NCBI RefSeq assembly: GCF_000526375.1
Contig: NZ_JAFY01000002.1
Span: 620,001 to 684,000, forward strand
Length of the DNA stretch: 64,000 bases
Source of the DNA: Aminiphilus circumscriptus DSM 16581
GTDB lineage: Bacteria > Synergistota > Synergistia > Synergistales > Aminiphilaceae
Direction: 5' to 3'
Position 1 is the stretch's first letter; the number at the start of each line of letters is the position of its first letter. Below the pieces are notes generated by a model. It was given only the letters and a program-made list of their open reading frames with translations, was not told the origin of the DNA and did not search any database. The position numbers were made by a program, and so were the translations under genes. Positions 8,907 to 17,140 of the stretch are shown piece by piece.

Positions 8907-8976
8907 GTCCTTCCGGAAATGACCTGGTATTTCATGAGCCGGGGGTTTCCGGGACCGTTCGGGTGGGTGGTGCGCA

Positions 8977-9009
8977 CGAAAAGGCCGGGGTATTCCTCCG
9001 GCCTTTTCG
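8977..9009 (+). terminator. Second terminator-like hairpin
   Basis: Perfect 12-bp stem CGAAAAGGCCGG (8977-8988) with 8998-9009 and a 9-nt loop. The A/T-ended arms make it work in either direction. It is about 70 bp after the first hsp20 terminator. The stretch 9010-9346 that follows holds no gene that I can support. Confidence 0.6.
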
Positions 9010-9346
9010 CGTTTCTGGAAGGATTTGGAAGGATTGGAAGAAGTGGCACGCAGCGGTTGTGCCGAATCTGTCCTCGCGCTTTATGGATTCAGGGGGACGA
9101 GCCCCTCTTGCGGAATGGTGACGCTACCGAGGATACACCGTCATCGCAAGAGCCGCCTCTGGAGAAATCCCGAAACGATGCTCCGTAAAAGGGCTGGAAG
9201 CACGGGAACGTCGAGTTCGTCCGAGGTGTGGAGCACCAGCGCCTCAGAGGGTGCCGTATCTTCATCCGGAAACCGTGACGGGTCTTTTTCGGACCGCCGG
9301 CGGCATGTGAGGAGGTGTCCCTGGATGACAATTTCGCAACACCCAC

Positions 9347-9375
9347 TTGACATGTTGGGAAGAAGCGTGTAAAGT
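9347..9375 (+). promoter_or_regulatory. Promoter of the shikimate/tyrosine operon
   Basis: Consensus TTGACA at 9347-9352, exactly 17 bp, then TAAAGT at 9370-9375. Transcription would begin near 9382, 35 nt before the leader reading frame. Confidence 0.7.
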
Positions 9376-9416
9376 GCTCCACAACACAAAAATCCGAGTT
9401 GAAGGGAGGCAGGGCG

Positions 9417-9659
9417 ATGCGTTCTCAGAACAAAGAAGTGTTCATGCAGAGGAACAGTTCTTCCGGGAACGACGCGCAGTGCCTCCGGAGTGCGGTATCT
9501 TCTCTTCCTGACTCCCGATATTATTACGTGTTCTCCTTTACCAGCGGCCAGTGGCGGTATTACGCCAGTGGCCCTTCGCATTTGGGAACACCGATATTCG
9601 GCAGACCGGGGGCAGAAAGCGTATTCTCGGGAGGAGGACGGAAGGGCCGGGTGGCCTGA
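9417..9659 (+). CDS. Putative leader peptide with Tyr/Phe/Trp codon cluster (attenuator)
   Basis: An 80-codon frame (ATG 9417, preceded by GGGAGG) between a consensus promoter and a perfect terminator. Codons 35-49 (9519-9563) read YYYVFSFTSGQWRYY: five Tyr, two Phe and one Trp codons in 15, next to a DAHP synthase gene. Ribosome stalling there would be expected to influence folding of the downstream RNA. An imperfect hairpin (9546-9573) covers the Trp-Tyr-Tyr codons. Caution: the frame is long for a leader, the +1 frame of the same DNA encodes a MerR-like stretch (see findings), and no unambiguous antiterminator pairing was found. It may be a leader, a pseudogene, or both. Confidence 0.45.
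   Translation: MRSQNKEVFMQRNSSSGNDAQCLRSAVSSLPDSRYYYVFSFTSGQWRYYASGPSHLGTPIFGRPGAESVFSGGGRKGRVA
9556..9639 (+). pseudogene. MerR-type HTH fragment in an overlapping frame
   Basis: Read in the frame +1 to the leader, 9556-9639 gives GITPVALRIWEHRY followed by SADRGQKAYSREED. This matches the second helix and wing of MerR-family DNA-binding domains (TG-[IV]-x-P-x-x-[LI]-R-x-W-E-x-R-Y ... G-x-R-x-Y-S-x-x-D), shortened between the two parts. No further regulator sequence follows before the terminator at 9706. It is best read as a decayed remnant of a MerR-like gene, unless the resemblance is chance. Confidence 0.4.
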
Positions 9660-9705
9660 AACGTCGAAGATCCTCCGAAAGCAACCGGGAAGAGGTAAAG
9701 AAGGC

Positions 9706-9743
9706 AAGGCCGGATTCGGGTTCCCACCGAATCCGGCCTTTTT
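9706..9743 (+). terminator. Terminator upstream of aroF (probable attenuator)
   Basis: Perfect 14-bp stem (AAGGCCGGATTCGG at 9706-9719 with 9727-9740), 7-nt loop, followed by TTTTTCGTTTT. It stands 48 bp before the DAHP synthase start and after the operon promoter, so it must be bypassed for expression of the operon, the arrangement expected for attenuation. Confidence 0.8.
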
Positions 9744-9790
9744 CGTTTTCCCCTTCGGGGGAGAGAGCTTTTCGAGGAGGTGCTCGAACG

Positions 9791-10888
9791 ATGATGATTC
9801 TGGAAGTGGACCGCAGCTGCCCCAAGGGAGACATGGCACGAATGATCCAGCGCGCGGAGGAGCGCGGGTGCTACGCTCGGCTCGTTCCCTGCGAGGACGT
9901 GTACTTCATTCTCGTGGACGCCCGCGTGGAGGAGATGGCGAGCCTCGCCGCCGATACTCGGGTGCGTCGCGTGGTGGAGACGAAGAGTTCCTTTCCGCTG
10001 GCGAGCCGGGATCTCTGGAGCGGCACCCGCCCCGTGGAAGTCGCGCCGGGGATCTCCGTGGGCGGGAGCGGTGCGGTGGTCATGGCCGGTCCCTGCTCGG
10101 TGGAGAGCCGGGAGCAGATCCTGGAGACCGCCTTCGCCGTGAAGGACTCCGGCGCGGCGATTCTGCGGGGCGGGGCGTTCAAGCCCCGGTCTAACCCCTA
10201 CTCCTTCCAGGGCATGGGCAACGAGGGCATCCGTCTGCTCTGCGAGGCCCGGAAGGAGACGGGGCTTCCTCTGGTGACGGAGGTCATGGAGGCCGAATCG
10301 GTGGGGCTGCTCCTTCCCTTCGTGGACATCTTTCAGGTGGGGACCAGAAACATGCAGAACTACTCCCTCCTCAAGGAACTGGGCAAGGTGGACAAGCCGG
10401 TCCTTCTCAAGCGGGGCATGTCCGCCTCCATCGACGAGTGGCTCCAGGCGGCGGAGTACATCCTCGCGGGGGGCAACTTCCGGGTCATCCTCTGCGAACG
10501 GGGCATCCGCACCTTCGAGACCCGCACGCGGAACACGCTGGATCTCTCCGCCATTCCGGTGGTGAAGTCCCTGAGCCATCTTCCCGTGGTGGTGGACCCC
10601 AGTCACGGCACGGGGCACCGACACCTGGTGGCGCCCATGTCCCTCGCGGCGCTCGCGGCGGGGGCGGACGGTCTTATCGTGGAGGTGCACTCCGATCCCG
10701 ACAAGGCACTCTCCGACGGTCCCCAGTCCCTCAACCCCGCCCAGTTCGGGACGCTCATGGGGCAGATCGAGGGAATGCTCTCCGCCCTCGGGCGGAACGT
10801 TCTCCGGGCGGACGGCCTGGAAACGGCATCCCGCCGGGGGTGCGGAGAAATACCGCTGGCAACGCCGGTGGTTTCGGGAGCGATCTGA
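9791..10888 (+). CDS. aroF: 3-deoxy-7-phosphoheptulonate (DAHP) synthase
   Basis: 365 residues. Condenses phosphoenolpyruvate with erythrose 4-phosphate, the first step of the shikimate pathway. An N-terminal ferredoxin-like regulatory domain (about 1-70) precedes the type I-beta barrel, as in thermophile and Bacillus-type enzymes that are inhibited by aromatic amino acids through this domain. Motifs: AGPCSVES (99-106), GGAFKPRSNPYSFQG (127-141), VGTRNMQNYSLLKELG and VDPSHGTGHRHLV. First structural gene of the operon; GAGGAGGT lies 9 nt upstream of the ATG at 9791 (a second ATG follows immediately). The ~26-residue C-terminal tail is longer than usual. Confidence 0.95.
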   Translation: MMILEVDRSCPKGDMARMIQRAEERGCYARLVPCEDVYFILVDARVEEMASLAADTRVRRVVETKSSFPLASRDLWSGTRPVEVAPGISVGGSGAVVMAGPCSVESREQILETAFAVKDSGAAILRGGAFKPRSNPYSFQGMGNEGIRLLCEARKETGLPLVTEVMEAESVGLLLPFVDIFQVGTRNMQNYSLLKELGKVDKPVLLKRGMSASIDEWLQAAEYILAGGNFRVILCERGIRTFETRTRNTLDLSAIPVVKSLSHLPVVVDPSHGTGHRHLVAPMSLAALAAGADGLIVEVHSDPDKALSDGPQSLNPAQFGTLMGQIEGMLSALGRNVLRADGLETASRRGCGEIPLATPVVSGAI

Positions 10889-11005
10889 CGAAGCGGAAAG
10901 AGAACGGCGCGGACAGTGCGCCGAAGAGAGGACGAGAGGACGCCCACCGCGAAGACCGCCGTGGTGCGTCCGCTGAGGGAACGAGAACGTAAGGAGGACA
11001 CGGCA

Positions 11006-11935
11006 ATGCGGATGAAACAGGCACATGTGGGTATTCTCGGATTGGGACTTCTGGGTGGATCTCTCGCGCTGCGGCTCGGCGGATCGGGAGGAGTGCGGCG
11101 GGTTTCCGGATGGGATGCGGATCCGGCGGTGCGGGCCGAGGCGGCTCGAAAGGGTATCGCCCATGTACCGGAACATCTGGAGGACATGCTGTGCGGTGTG
11201 GACGTTCTCATCTTCGCCGTTCCCATGCGTTCCCTGGAGGAAGCGAATCGCCGGGTTCTCGGAGCGCTCCGGCGGAACGCCGGAATCGGTTTCTCCGAAT
11301 GGCCGGACCTGGCTCCAATGGAACCCCTTGAGGGACCCCGGGTCGTGATGGATCTTTCCAGCGCCAAGGTGGAGCCGGGAGAGCTGCTCCGCGGAGCCTG
11401 GAGGAGCCGTTACGTGGGGTTCCACCCCATGGCGGGAAAAGAAAACGGCGGCATTGCCAACGCCACGCCGGATCTTTTCGAGGGGGCCTGCTGCGCGGTG
11501 GTGCCTTTTGCGGAGACCTCCGAAGAGGCCTTGGCTGTGGCAGAGGAACTCGCGCTCCTTCTCGGCGCCGGTGCTGTGCGGATCGATCCCGCCGAACACG
11601 ATGCCATCGTCGCCACAGTGAGCCATCTCCCTCTTCTGACGGCTGCGGCCATGGTGCTCACGGCAAAGGCGGAGGGAAAATCCCACGCGGCCCTCGCGGC
11701 CCTCGCCGCCGGAGGATTCCGGGATGCCACGAGAGTGGCCTCCGGTCCGGCCTGGCTGGGGACGGACATGGTGGATGCCAACGGAGACCAGATCCGGCGC
11801 GTGGCGGAGCGGTTCATCGCCTCCCTGAAGGAGATGCTCGCCCTGCCGAAGAAGGAGCTGGAGGCCCTTCTCGCCGAGGCCGCGAATGCCCGGGATGGTC
11901 TGGTGACGGTGGTCCATAAGGGGAGGGCCGCATGA
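11006..11935 (+). CDS. tyrA: Prephenate dehydrogenase
   Basis: 309 residues. NAD(P)-dependent oxidative decarboxylation of prephenate to 4-hydroxyphenylpyruvate, the tyrosine branch. Rossmann motif GILGLGLLGGSLA (9-21), the GFHPMAGKE motif (138-146, His140) and SHLPLL (206-211, His207) are the family substrate-site signatures. No ACT domain or chorismate mutase domain is fused. The ATG at 11006 is chosen for its AAGGAGG; an upstream ATG at 10916 gives an Arg-rich unrelated extension. The stop overlaps the aroA start by 4 nt (ATGA), so the two are translationally coupled. Confidence 0.93.
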   Translation: MRMKQAHVGILGLGLLGGSLALRLGGSGGVRRVSGWDADPAVRAEAARKGIAHVPEHLEDMLCGVDVLIFAVPMRSLEEANRRVLGALRRNAGIGFSEWPDLAPMEPLEGPRVVMDLSSAKVEPGELLRGAWRSRYVGFHPMAGKENGGIANATPDLFEGACCAVVPFAETSEEALAVAEELALLLGAGAVRIDPAEHDAIVATVSHLPLLTAAAMVLTAKAEGKSHAALAALAAGGFRDATRVASGPAWLGTDMVDANGDQIRRVAERFIASLKEMLALPKKELEALLAEAANARDGLVTVVHKGRAA

Positions 11936-13230
11936 GGCGCGTCGTTCCCGCTCACTCCGTCCAGGGGACCGTGACGCTTCCCGGGGACAAGTCCATCTCC
12001 CATCGGGCGGCTCTTCTCGGCGCCCTGTCGGTGGAGGGCGTGACGGTGACAAATTTCTCCGGAGGTGCGGATTGTGCGTCCACACTCGCCTGTCTGGAGA
12101 AGATGGGGGTGATGGTCCGTCGTTGCGATCCGGGAACGGTGTACGTCGCCAAAAACGAGGCGTTTCTGGAGCCTGGGGATGTGCTTGACGCGGGCAACTC
12201 CGGGACGACGGCGAGAACGCTCTGCGGTCTTTTGGCGGGTGTTCCGGGCCTCTACGCGGTGCTCTCGGGAGACGAAAGCCTGCGGCGGCGACCCATGGGA
12301 CGTGTGGTGGACCCTCTCCGGGTCATGGGCGCCCGCATCGACGGGCGCGCCGGCGGCGCCTCGCTGCCGCTCTGCATCAAGGGGACGCGCCTTACGGGAG
12401 GAACGCATCGCCTGCAGATCGCAAGCGCTCAGGTAAAGACCGCCCTCCTGCTCTCGGGGCTCTCCGCCTCGGAACCCACCACTGTCGTGGAGCCCCTTGG
12501 AACGCGGGACCACACGGAGCGGCTTTTTGATTTCCTCGGCATTCCCTGTACCAGGCGGGACGATGCCATCACGATCTTTCCCTGCGAAGAGGTGAAGGGG
12601 GGGGCATGGCGCATTCCCGGGGATGTCTCCGCCGCGGCGTTCTGGCTCGTGGCGGCGGCTATCCTTCCGGATTCGGGGGTGCACCTTCCCGGATGCGGGC
12701 TCAACCCGACCCGGACGGGAATGCTTTCTGTGCTCCGGCGCATGGGGCTCGCCGTCGAGGTGACGGAAGAAGACTGCTCCGGCGGGGAGCCCGTGGGGGA
12801 TCTCCTGGTACGGAGTGCTTCCCTCGAAGGGACGAAGGTGTTTCCCGAGGAAATTCCTTCCCTTGTGGACGAACTGCCCGTGCTGGCCGTGGCGGCTACC
12901 CAGGCGAAGGGGATCACGGAGATTCGCGGCGCGAAGGAGCTTCGGGTGAAGGAGTGCGATCGCATCGCCGCCATGGCGGAGGGATTGAGGACGCTCGGAG
13001 CGGATGTGGAGGAGCTGGAGGACGGATGGATCCTCCGCGGGCCGGTGCGCCTTTCCGGAGGGCGGGTGCGCAGTTTCGGCGATCACCGCATCGCCATGGC
13101 CTTTGCCGTGGCGGGGCTCGCCGCGACGGGACCGGTGGAGATCGACGATTCCGCCTGCGTGGACATCTCCTATCCCGATTTTTTCGAGACCCTGGAAACT
13201 CTTGTCTGCCGGGGGTGTGCCGTCTCATGA
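11932..13230 (+). CDS. aroA: 5-enolpyruvylshikimate-3-phosphate synthase
   Basis: 432 residues. Transfers enolpyruvyl from PEP to shikimate 3-phosphate. Signatures: GDKSISHRAALLGAL near the N-terminus, LDAGNSGTTARTLCGLLAG near residues 84-102, VDELPVLAVAATQAKG near 310-325, and GDHRIAMAFAVAG near 384-396. The start overlaps the tyrA stop and the stop overlaps the aroC start (ATGA at both ends). I did not assign the enzyme to the glyphosate-sensitive or -insensitive class. Confidence 0.96.
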   Translation: MRRVVPAHSVQGTVTLPGDKSISHRAALLGALSVEGVTVTNFSGGADCASTLACLEKMGVMVRRCDPGTVYVAKNEAFLEPGDVLDAGNSGTTARTLCGLLAGVPGLYAVLSGDESLRRRPMGRVVDPLRVMGARIDGRAGGASLPLCIKGTRLTGGTHRLQIASAQVKTALLLSGLSASEPTTVVEPLGTRDHTERLFDFLGIPCTRRDDAITIFPCEEVKGGAWRIPGDVSAAAFWLVAAAILPDSGVHLPGCGLNPTRTGMLSVLRRMGLAVEVTEEDCSGGEPVGDLLVRSASLEGTKVFPEEIPSLVDELPVLAVAATQAKGITEIRGAKELRVKECDRIAAMAEGLRTLGADVEELEDGWILRGPVRLSGGRVRSFGDHRIAMAFAVAGLAATGPVEIDDSACVDISYPDFFETLETLVCRGCAVS

Positions 13231-14393
13231 CCCTGCGTTTTCTCACCAGTGGAGAATCCCACGGACGGGGATTGCTCGTCGTTGTGGAAGGTCTCCCCGC
13301 AGGGCTTTCCCTCGCGCTCGAGGATCTGGAGGGCGAGCTTGCCCGTCGTCGCCGCGGCTACGGCCGCGGCCCACGCATGGCACTGGAGCGCGACGCCGTT
13401 CAGGTTTGGGGAGGGCTCCGAAACGGGCGCACCACGGGGGCTCCCGTCGGATTGTCCCTGGATAACGCCGAGGCCGCCCTCTGGGAGCCCGCCCTCGGTC
13501 CTTGGCACAACGATTCCGAGGCGGCCAGAGCGCGGCGCATCACCGCTCCCCGCCCCGGACACGCCGACCTGGCTGGGGCCGTGAAGTACGGGCACGAGGA
13601 GTTTCGGGACGTTCTCGAGCGCGCCAGCGCACGCACCACCGCTCCCCGTACTCTTGCGGGAGTGCTTGCCCGGCGCCTTTTGGCGGAATTGGACGTGGAC
13701 GTGGCCGGTGCTGTGGACGCCATCGGCGGGGTCCTGGTGCGGCTTCCCGAAGATGACGAGGGGTGGCGCACCGCGAGACATTCCTCTCTGGGGTGCGCTT
13801 TTCCCGAGGATGAAAAAACCGTCGAGGAACGGATCCGTGCCGCGAAGGAGGCCGGGGACAGCCTGGGAGGAACCTTCGTGGTCGCCCTCCGGAACGTTCC
13901 CGCTGGAATCGGCAGCGGTGTAGAATGGGACCGGCGCCTGGATGGACGTTTCGGCGCGGCCCTCCTTGCCGTTCCCGGTATCAAGGGAGTGGAGATCGGC
14001 GACGGTTTCGCCGCCGCCGGAGCGGAGGGCAGTGCCGTGCACGATGAGATCATCGTTCGGGACGGGCGCTGGGAGCGTCTCTCCAACCGTGCGGGGGGCA
14101 TCGAGGGAGGCATGACCAACGGGTGTGATGTTTTCCTCCGGGCGGCCATGAAGCCCATTCCGACTCTGGTTAGGCCCCTGCGCTCCTACGATGTGGAGAC
14201 AAAAAAGCCCGCTTCGGCCCACGCGGAGCGCAGCGACGTCTGCGCCGTTCCGGCGGCCTGCGTGGTGGCGGAGAACATGGCCGCCTGGGTTCTGGCGTCG
14301 GCGGTGCTGGAACAGTTCGGCGGCGACACGATGGAGGAGCTGCGGGCACGGGTGGCCGCCCATCGGGAGCGGGTCGCGAGGTGGCTTCTGTGA
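13227..14393 (+). CDS. aroC: Chorismate synthase
   Basis: 388 residues. FMN-dependent trans-elimination of phosphate from EPSP to give chorismate. Visible signatures: FLTSGESHGRGLLVVVEGLPAG at the N-terminus, RRRRGYGRGPRM, PRPGHADLAGAVKYG, ERASARTTAPR, and near the C-terminus EGGMTNG and AHAERSDVCAVPAA. Fourth gene of the operon, with ATGA overlap to aroA and GTGA overlap to the aroK-aroB gene. Length is normal for the family. Confidence 0.96.
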   Translation: MTLRFLTSGESHGRGLLVVVEGLPAGLSLALEDLEGELARRRRGYGRGPRMALERDAVQVWGGLRNGRTTGAPVGLSLDNAEAALWEPALGPWHNDSEAARARRITAPRPGHADLAGAVKYGHEEFRDVLERASARTTAPRTLAGVLARRLLAELDVDVAGAVDAIGGVLVRLPEDDEGWRTARHSSLGCAFPEDEKTVEERIRAAKEAGDSLGGTFVVALRNVPAGIGSGVEWDRRLDGRFGAALLAVPGIKGVEIGDGFAAAGAEGSAVHDEIIVRDGRWERLSNRAGGIEGGMTNGCDVFLRAAMKPIPTLVRPLRSYDVETKKPASAHAERSDVCAVPAACVVAENMAAWVLASAVLEQFGGDTMEELRARVAAHRERVARWLL

Positions 14394-16087
14394 AGAAGGA
14401 ACGAACGGAAACGTCTCCGGGAACGGTCCCTGCTGATTCTGCCGCTGCTGCGGGTTGTCCGGGGCTCTCCTGCCCGGTCTTTCTCGGCGGATTCATGGCC
14501 TCGGGAAAGACCACGGTGGGGCGCCTTCTGGCGGAACGCCTCGGCGTTCCCTTTCTGGATACGGACGATCTGGTGGAGCGCCTCGCCGGGCTTTCCGTGG
14601 CGGAACTCTTCGCCCGCCGGGGCGAGTCGGTGTTTCGCGCTTTCGAGGCGGAGGTGGTAAAGGAGCTTCTGCCGTTGCGAAACGTCGTGGTGGCCCTCGG
14701 CGGGGGTGTGCCGACGAATCGCGAACTGCGTTCCCTGCTCCTGGAGCGGGGATTTCTGGCCATGCTCTCCGTCTCGGCGCCCACGGCACTCTTCCGGGCG
14801 GGCACGTCCGGATCGCGCCCTTTGCTCGATCCGGAAAGAGCGGAGGTGCTTCTCGCCTCACGGTCGGAGGCCTACGCGTCGGGGCACGTGACGGTGGACA
14901 CGGAGGAGCGCACCCCCCCGGAGGTGGCGACGGTCCTTCTGCACCTTCTCGAGGAAAAGGGAATTCTCGAAAAGAACGCTCTTTCCGGAAGGGGGCACGA
15001 GACGTTCCGGAAGACCGTTTCCGGAGCGCACGACGAAGAGCCCGCCGGGGTCTTCGTGGGAGAGGGGCTCCTCTCCCGGCTTTCCGAGCTGGTCCCGACC
15101 CTTCCGCCCGAGGGACCCTTCGTGGTGAGCGATCACCTTGTCGGCTCCCTCTTCGGCGGGAGCGTTCGACCTCTTCGGGGACTGCACCTCCTTCCCCGGG
15201 GGGAGGAGGCGAAAACCCTGGACCAGACGCGGTCGCTCTACGATGCCCTCGCGGAGGCCCGGATCGACCGAGGTGACTGCATCGCCGCCCTCGGCGGCGG
15301 CACCGTGGGGGATGCGGCGGGGTTCGCCGCCGCCACCTGGCTCCGGGGAATCGCCTTTCTCCAGTGTCCCACCACGCTGCTCGCCATGGTGGACAGCAGT
15401 CTGGGAGGCAAGGTGGGGGTGAACCTTCCCCAGGGCAAGAATCTCGTGGGAGCCTTCTATCCTCCCGTGGCGACCGTCATGGATGTGGCTACGCTGCGGA
15501 CGCTCCCCGACGAGGACTTCCGCCAGGGTTTGGCCGAGGTCGTCAAGTACGGCATCGGCGAGGACCAGGACTTCCTCGGGGAACTCTCGGAGAAGCGGGA
15601 GGCGATCTCCCGACGCGATCCCGAGATCCTCGTCCGCCTTGTTCGGAAGTGTGCCCTGCTGAAGACCGCCGTGGTGGCCGAGGACGAGAAGGAAACGTCG
15701 GGTGTGCGAGCCCGTCTGAATCTCGGCCACACCATCGGACACGCCCTGGAGGGCGCGTCCGGTTATGCCTGGCGTCACGGCGACGCCGTTGCGGCGGGGC
15801 TCGTGGTCGCCCTGGAGATGGGAAAACGGCGCGGGACCTGCAGTACCGCCTTTGCGGAGACCGTGGCGGAACTGCTCCGCTTCTTCGGGCTCCCGAATCG
15901 TCCCGACCGCTCCTGGGAGGAACTGTTTCCCTTCCTCAACCGGGACAAGAAATTCCGCAGAGGGGTTCCTTGTCTGGTGCTTCCCCGGGAAGGCGGGACA
16001 TGCACCCTGGAGGAATGTTCCCTCGAAGAGCTGCGGCAGGCCTACGAGGCCGTTTCCGGAGGAAGAGGCTCCGTCGCGTTCTCCTGA
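14390..16087 (+). CDS. aroKB: Shikimate kinase / 3-dehydroquinate synthase fusion
   Basis: 565 residues carrying two enzymes. Residues ~30-190 are shikimate kinase with Walker A GGFMASGKTTVG and the shikimate-binding FLDTDD and ALGGGVP motifs. Residues ~210-555 are dehydroquinate synthase with GGGTVGDAAGFAAATWLRG, DSSLGGKVGVN, QGLAEVVKYG and NLGHTIGHALE. The two steps are not consecutive in the pathway (second and fifth), so the fusion more likely secures coordinated expression than channelling. The start is the GTG at 14390, overlapping the aroC stop, with GAGGTG upstream. The first ~25 residues (Thr/Ser/Ala-rich) have no counterpart in plain AroK. Confidence 0.95.
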   Translation: MKKERTETSPGTVPADSAAAAGCPGLSCPVFLGGFMASGKTTVGRLLAERLGVPFLDTDDLVERLAGLSVAELFARRGESVFRAFEAEVVKELLPLRNVVVALGGGVPTNRELRSLLLERGFLAMLSVSAPTALFRAGTSGSRPLLDPERAEVLLASRSEAYASGHVTVDTEERTPPEVATVLLHLLEEKGILEKNALSGRGHETFRKTVSGAHDEEPAGVFVGEGLLSRLSELVPTLPPEGPFVVSDHLVGSLFGGSVRPLRGLHLLPRGEEAKTLDQTRSLYDALAEARIDRGDCIAALGGGTVGDAAGFAAATWLRGIAFLQCPTTLLAMVDSSLGGKVGVNLPQGKNLVGAFYPPVATVMDVATLRTLPDEDFRQGLAEVVKYGIGEDQDFLGELSEKREAISRRDPEILVRLVRKCALLKTAVVAEDEKETSGVRARLNLGHTIGHALEGASGYAWRHGDAVAAGLVVALEMGKRRGTCSTAFAETVAELLRFFGLPNRPDRSWEELFPFLNRDKKFRRGVPCLVLPREGGTCTLEECSLEELRQAYEAVSGGRGSVAFS

Positions 16088-16222
16088 TCGGCTCCGGGGC
16101 ACGGATGGGCTGTCGCAGTTCGTTTCGTTGCCGCACGCGTGGACGGCGAAGTGTCCTTCCGGGGGTGCTCCGCCGTTTTCCGCGCTGTGGTATCGTATGT
16201 CCGAGAGAGGGAGGAACGGGAA

Positions 16223-17008
16223 ATGCGCGTGATGCCCACGAGATCCCTGACGGCAAGGGGCAAGGTTCTGGGAGGAGAGCGCCCTCTCGTGTGCGTGCCC
16301 CTCGTGGGGAGAACGCCGGAGGGCGTTCTGGAGGAAGCACGGACCGTCGCCGCCGCCGCGCCGGATCTCCTGGAGGTGCGGGCGGATGCCTGGGAATGCG
16401 CGGAGCGGACCGGCGAGGCGATGGCACTTCTGGCCCGTCTTCGGGAGAGTGTGGAGCATCTTCCGCTCCTTTTCACCTGCAGAAGTGCCGCCGAGGGAGG
16501 CTTCCGCCCCGTCGGCGAGGACGCCCGAACCCGCCTCTTCCATGCGGCCGTGGAAGAACGGCTCGTGGACTTCGTGGATCTGGAGCTCTCCTGCGGTCGG
16601 GAGCGCCTTGCAGCGCTGAAGCGCCGCGCTGCGGAGCGGGGGATTTTTCTCGTCGTCTCCTTCCACGATTTTGAGGGAACGCCCTCCCGGGAGGCGCTTC
16701 TCGCCACCGTCGCCGCTCAGGTGGAGGCGGGGGCGGATGTGGCCAAGGTGGCGGTCATGCCGCAGCGCCCCGAGGACGTGCTCACGCTTCTCGCGGCGAC
16801 CCTGGAGGCACGACGCCTCTTTCCCGAGACACCCCTCGTCACCGTGTCCATGGGAGAGCTCGGCGCGGCGAGCCGCGTCATGGGATGGCTCTGCGGCTCC
16901 GACCTGACTTTTGCGGTGGGGACCGCCGCTTCCGCGCCGGGGCAGATTCCTCTGGCGGCACTCCGCGGGGTGAACGATGTGCTGCTGTCCCCGAAAGACT
17001 CTGCCTGA
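16223..17008 (+). CDS. aroD: Type I 3-dehydroquinate dehydratase
   Basis: 261 residues. Class I (Schiff-base) dehydratase converting 3-dehydroquinate to 3-dehydroshikimate. Signatures: LLEVRADAWE near 51-60, LFTCRSAAEGG near 86-96, the active-site region VSFHDFEGTPS with the catalytic His, and ADVAKVAVMP with the Schiff-base lysine. The ATG at 16223 follows GAGAGGGAGG; the longer frame from 16139 has no Shine-Dalgarno. 135 nt after the aroKB stop with no terminator seen between, so probably the last gene of the operon. Confidence 0.93.
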   Translation: MRVMPTRSLTARGKVLGGERPLVCVPLVGRTPEGVLEEARTVAAAAPDLLEVRADAWECAERTGEAMALLARLRESVEHLPLLFTCRSAAEGGFRPVGEDARTRLFHAAVEERLVDFVDLELSCGRERLAALKRRAAERGIFLVVSFHDFEGTPSREALLATVAAQVEAGADVAKVAVMPQRPEDVLTLLAATLEARRLFPETPLVTVSMGELGAASRVMGWLCGSDLTFAVGTAASAPGQIPLAALRGVNDVLLSPKDSA

Positions 17009-17089
17009 TCCGGAAATTTCTTCTTGCGAAAAGGGTGCGGCGTGAAGTCGGTGGAGATCTGTTAGGAGCCAGCTCCGCCGCTGTTGCAT

Positions 17090-17117
17090 TTGCATGGACA
17101 AGCCAAGCTTCTATAAT
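17090..17117 (+). promoter_or_regulatory. Promoter of aroE
   Basis: Perfect -10 TATAAT at 17112-17117, with TTGCAT at 17090-17095 spaced 16 bp. It lies in the 132-bp gap between aroD and aroE, 23 bp before the aroE start. Confidence 0.55.
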
Positions 17118-17140
17118 GATGATAAAGAAAGAGGGATTGC

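Noticed and set aside
9560-12085. An 841-codon open frame on the minus strand opposite aroF-tyrA-aroA
   Set aside because: It is antisense to well-recognised enzymes, has a low-complexity Arg/Pro/His composition and no ribosome-binding site; a GC-rich codon shadow.
14858-17101. A 747-codon minus-strand frame opposite aroKB-aroD
   Set aside because: Same reasons: shadow of GC-rich genes, no family resemblance.
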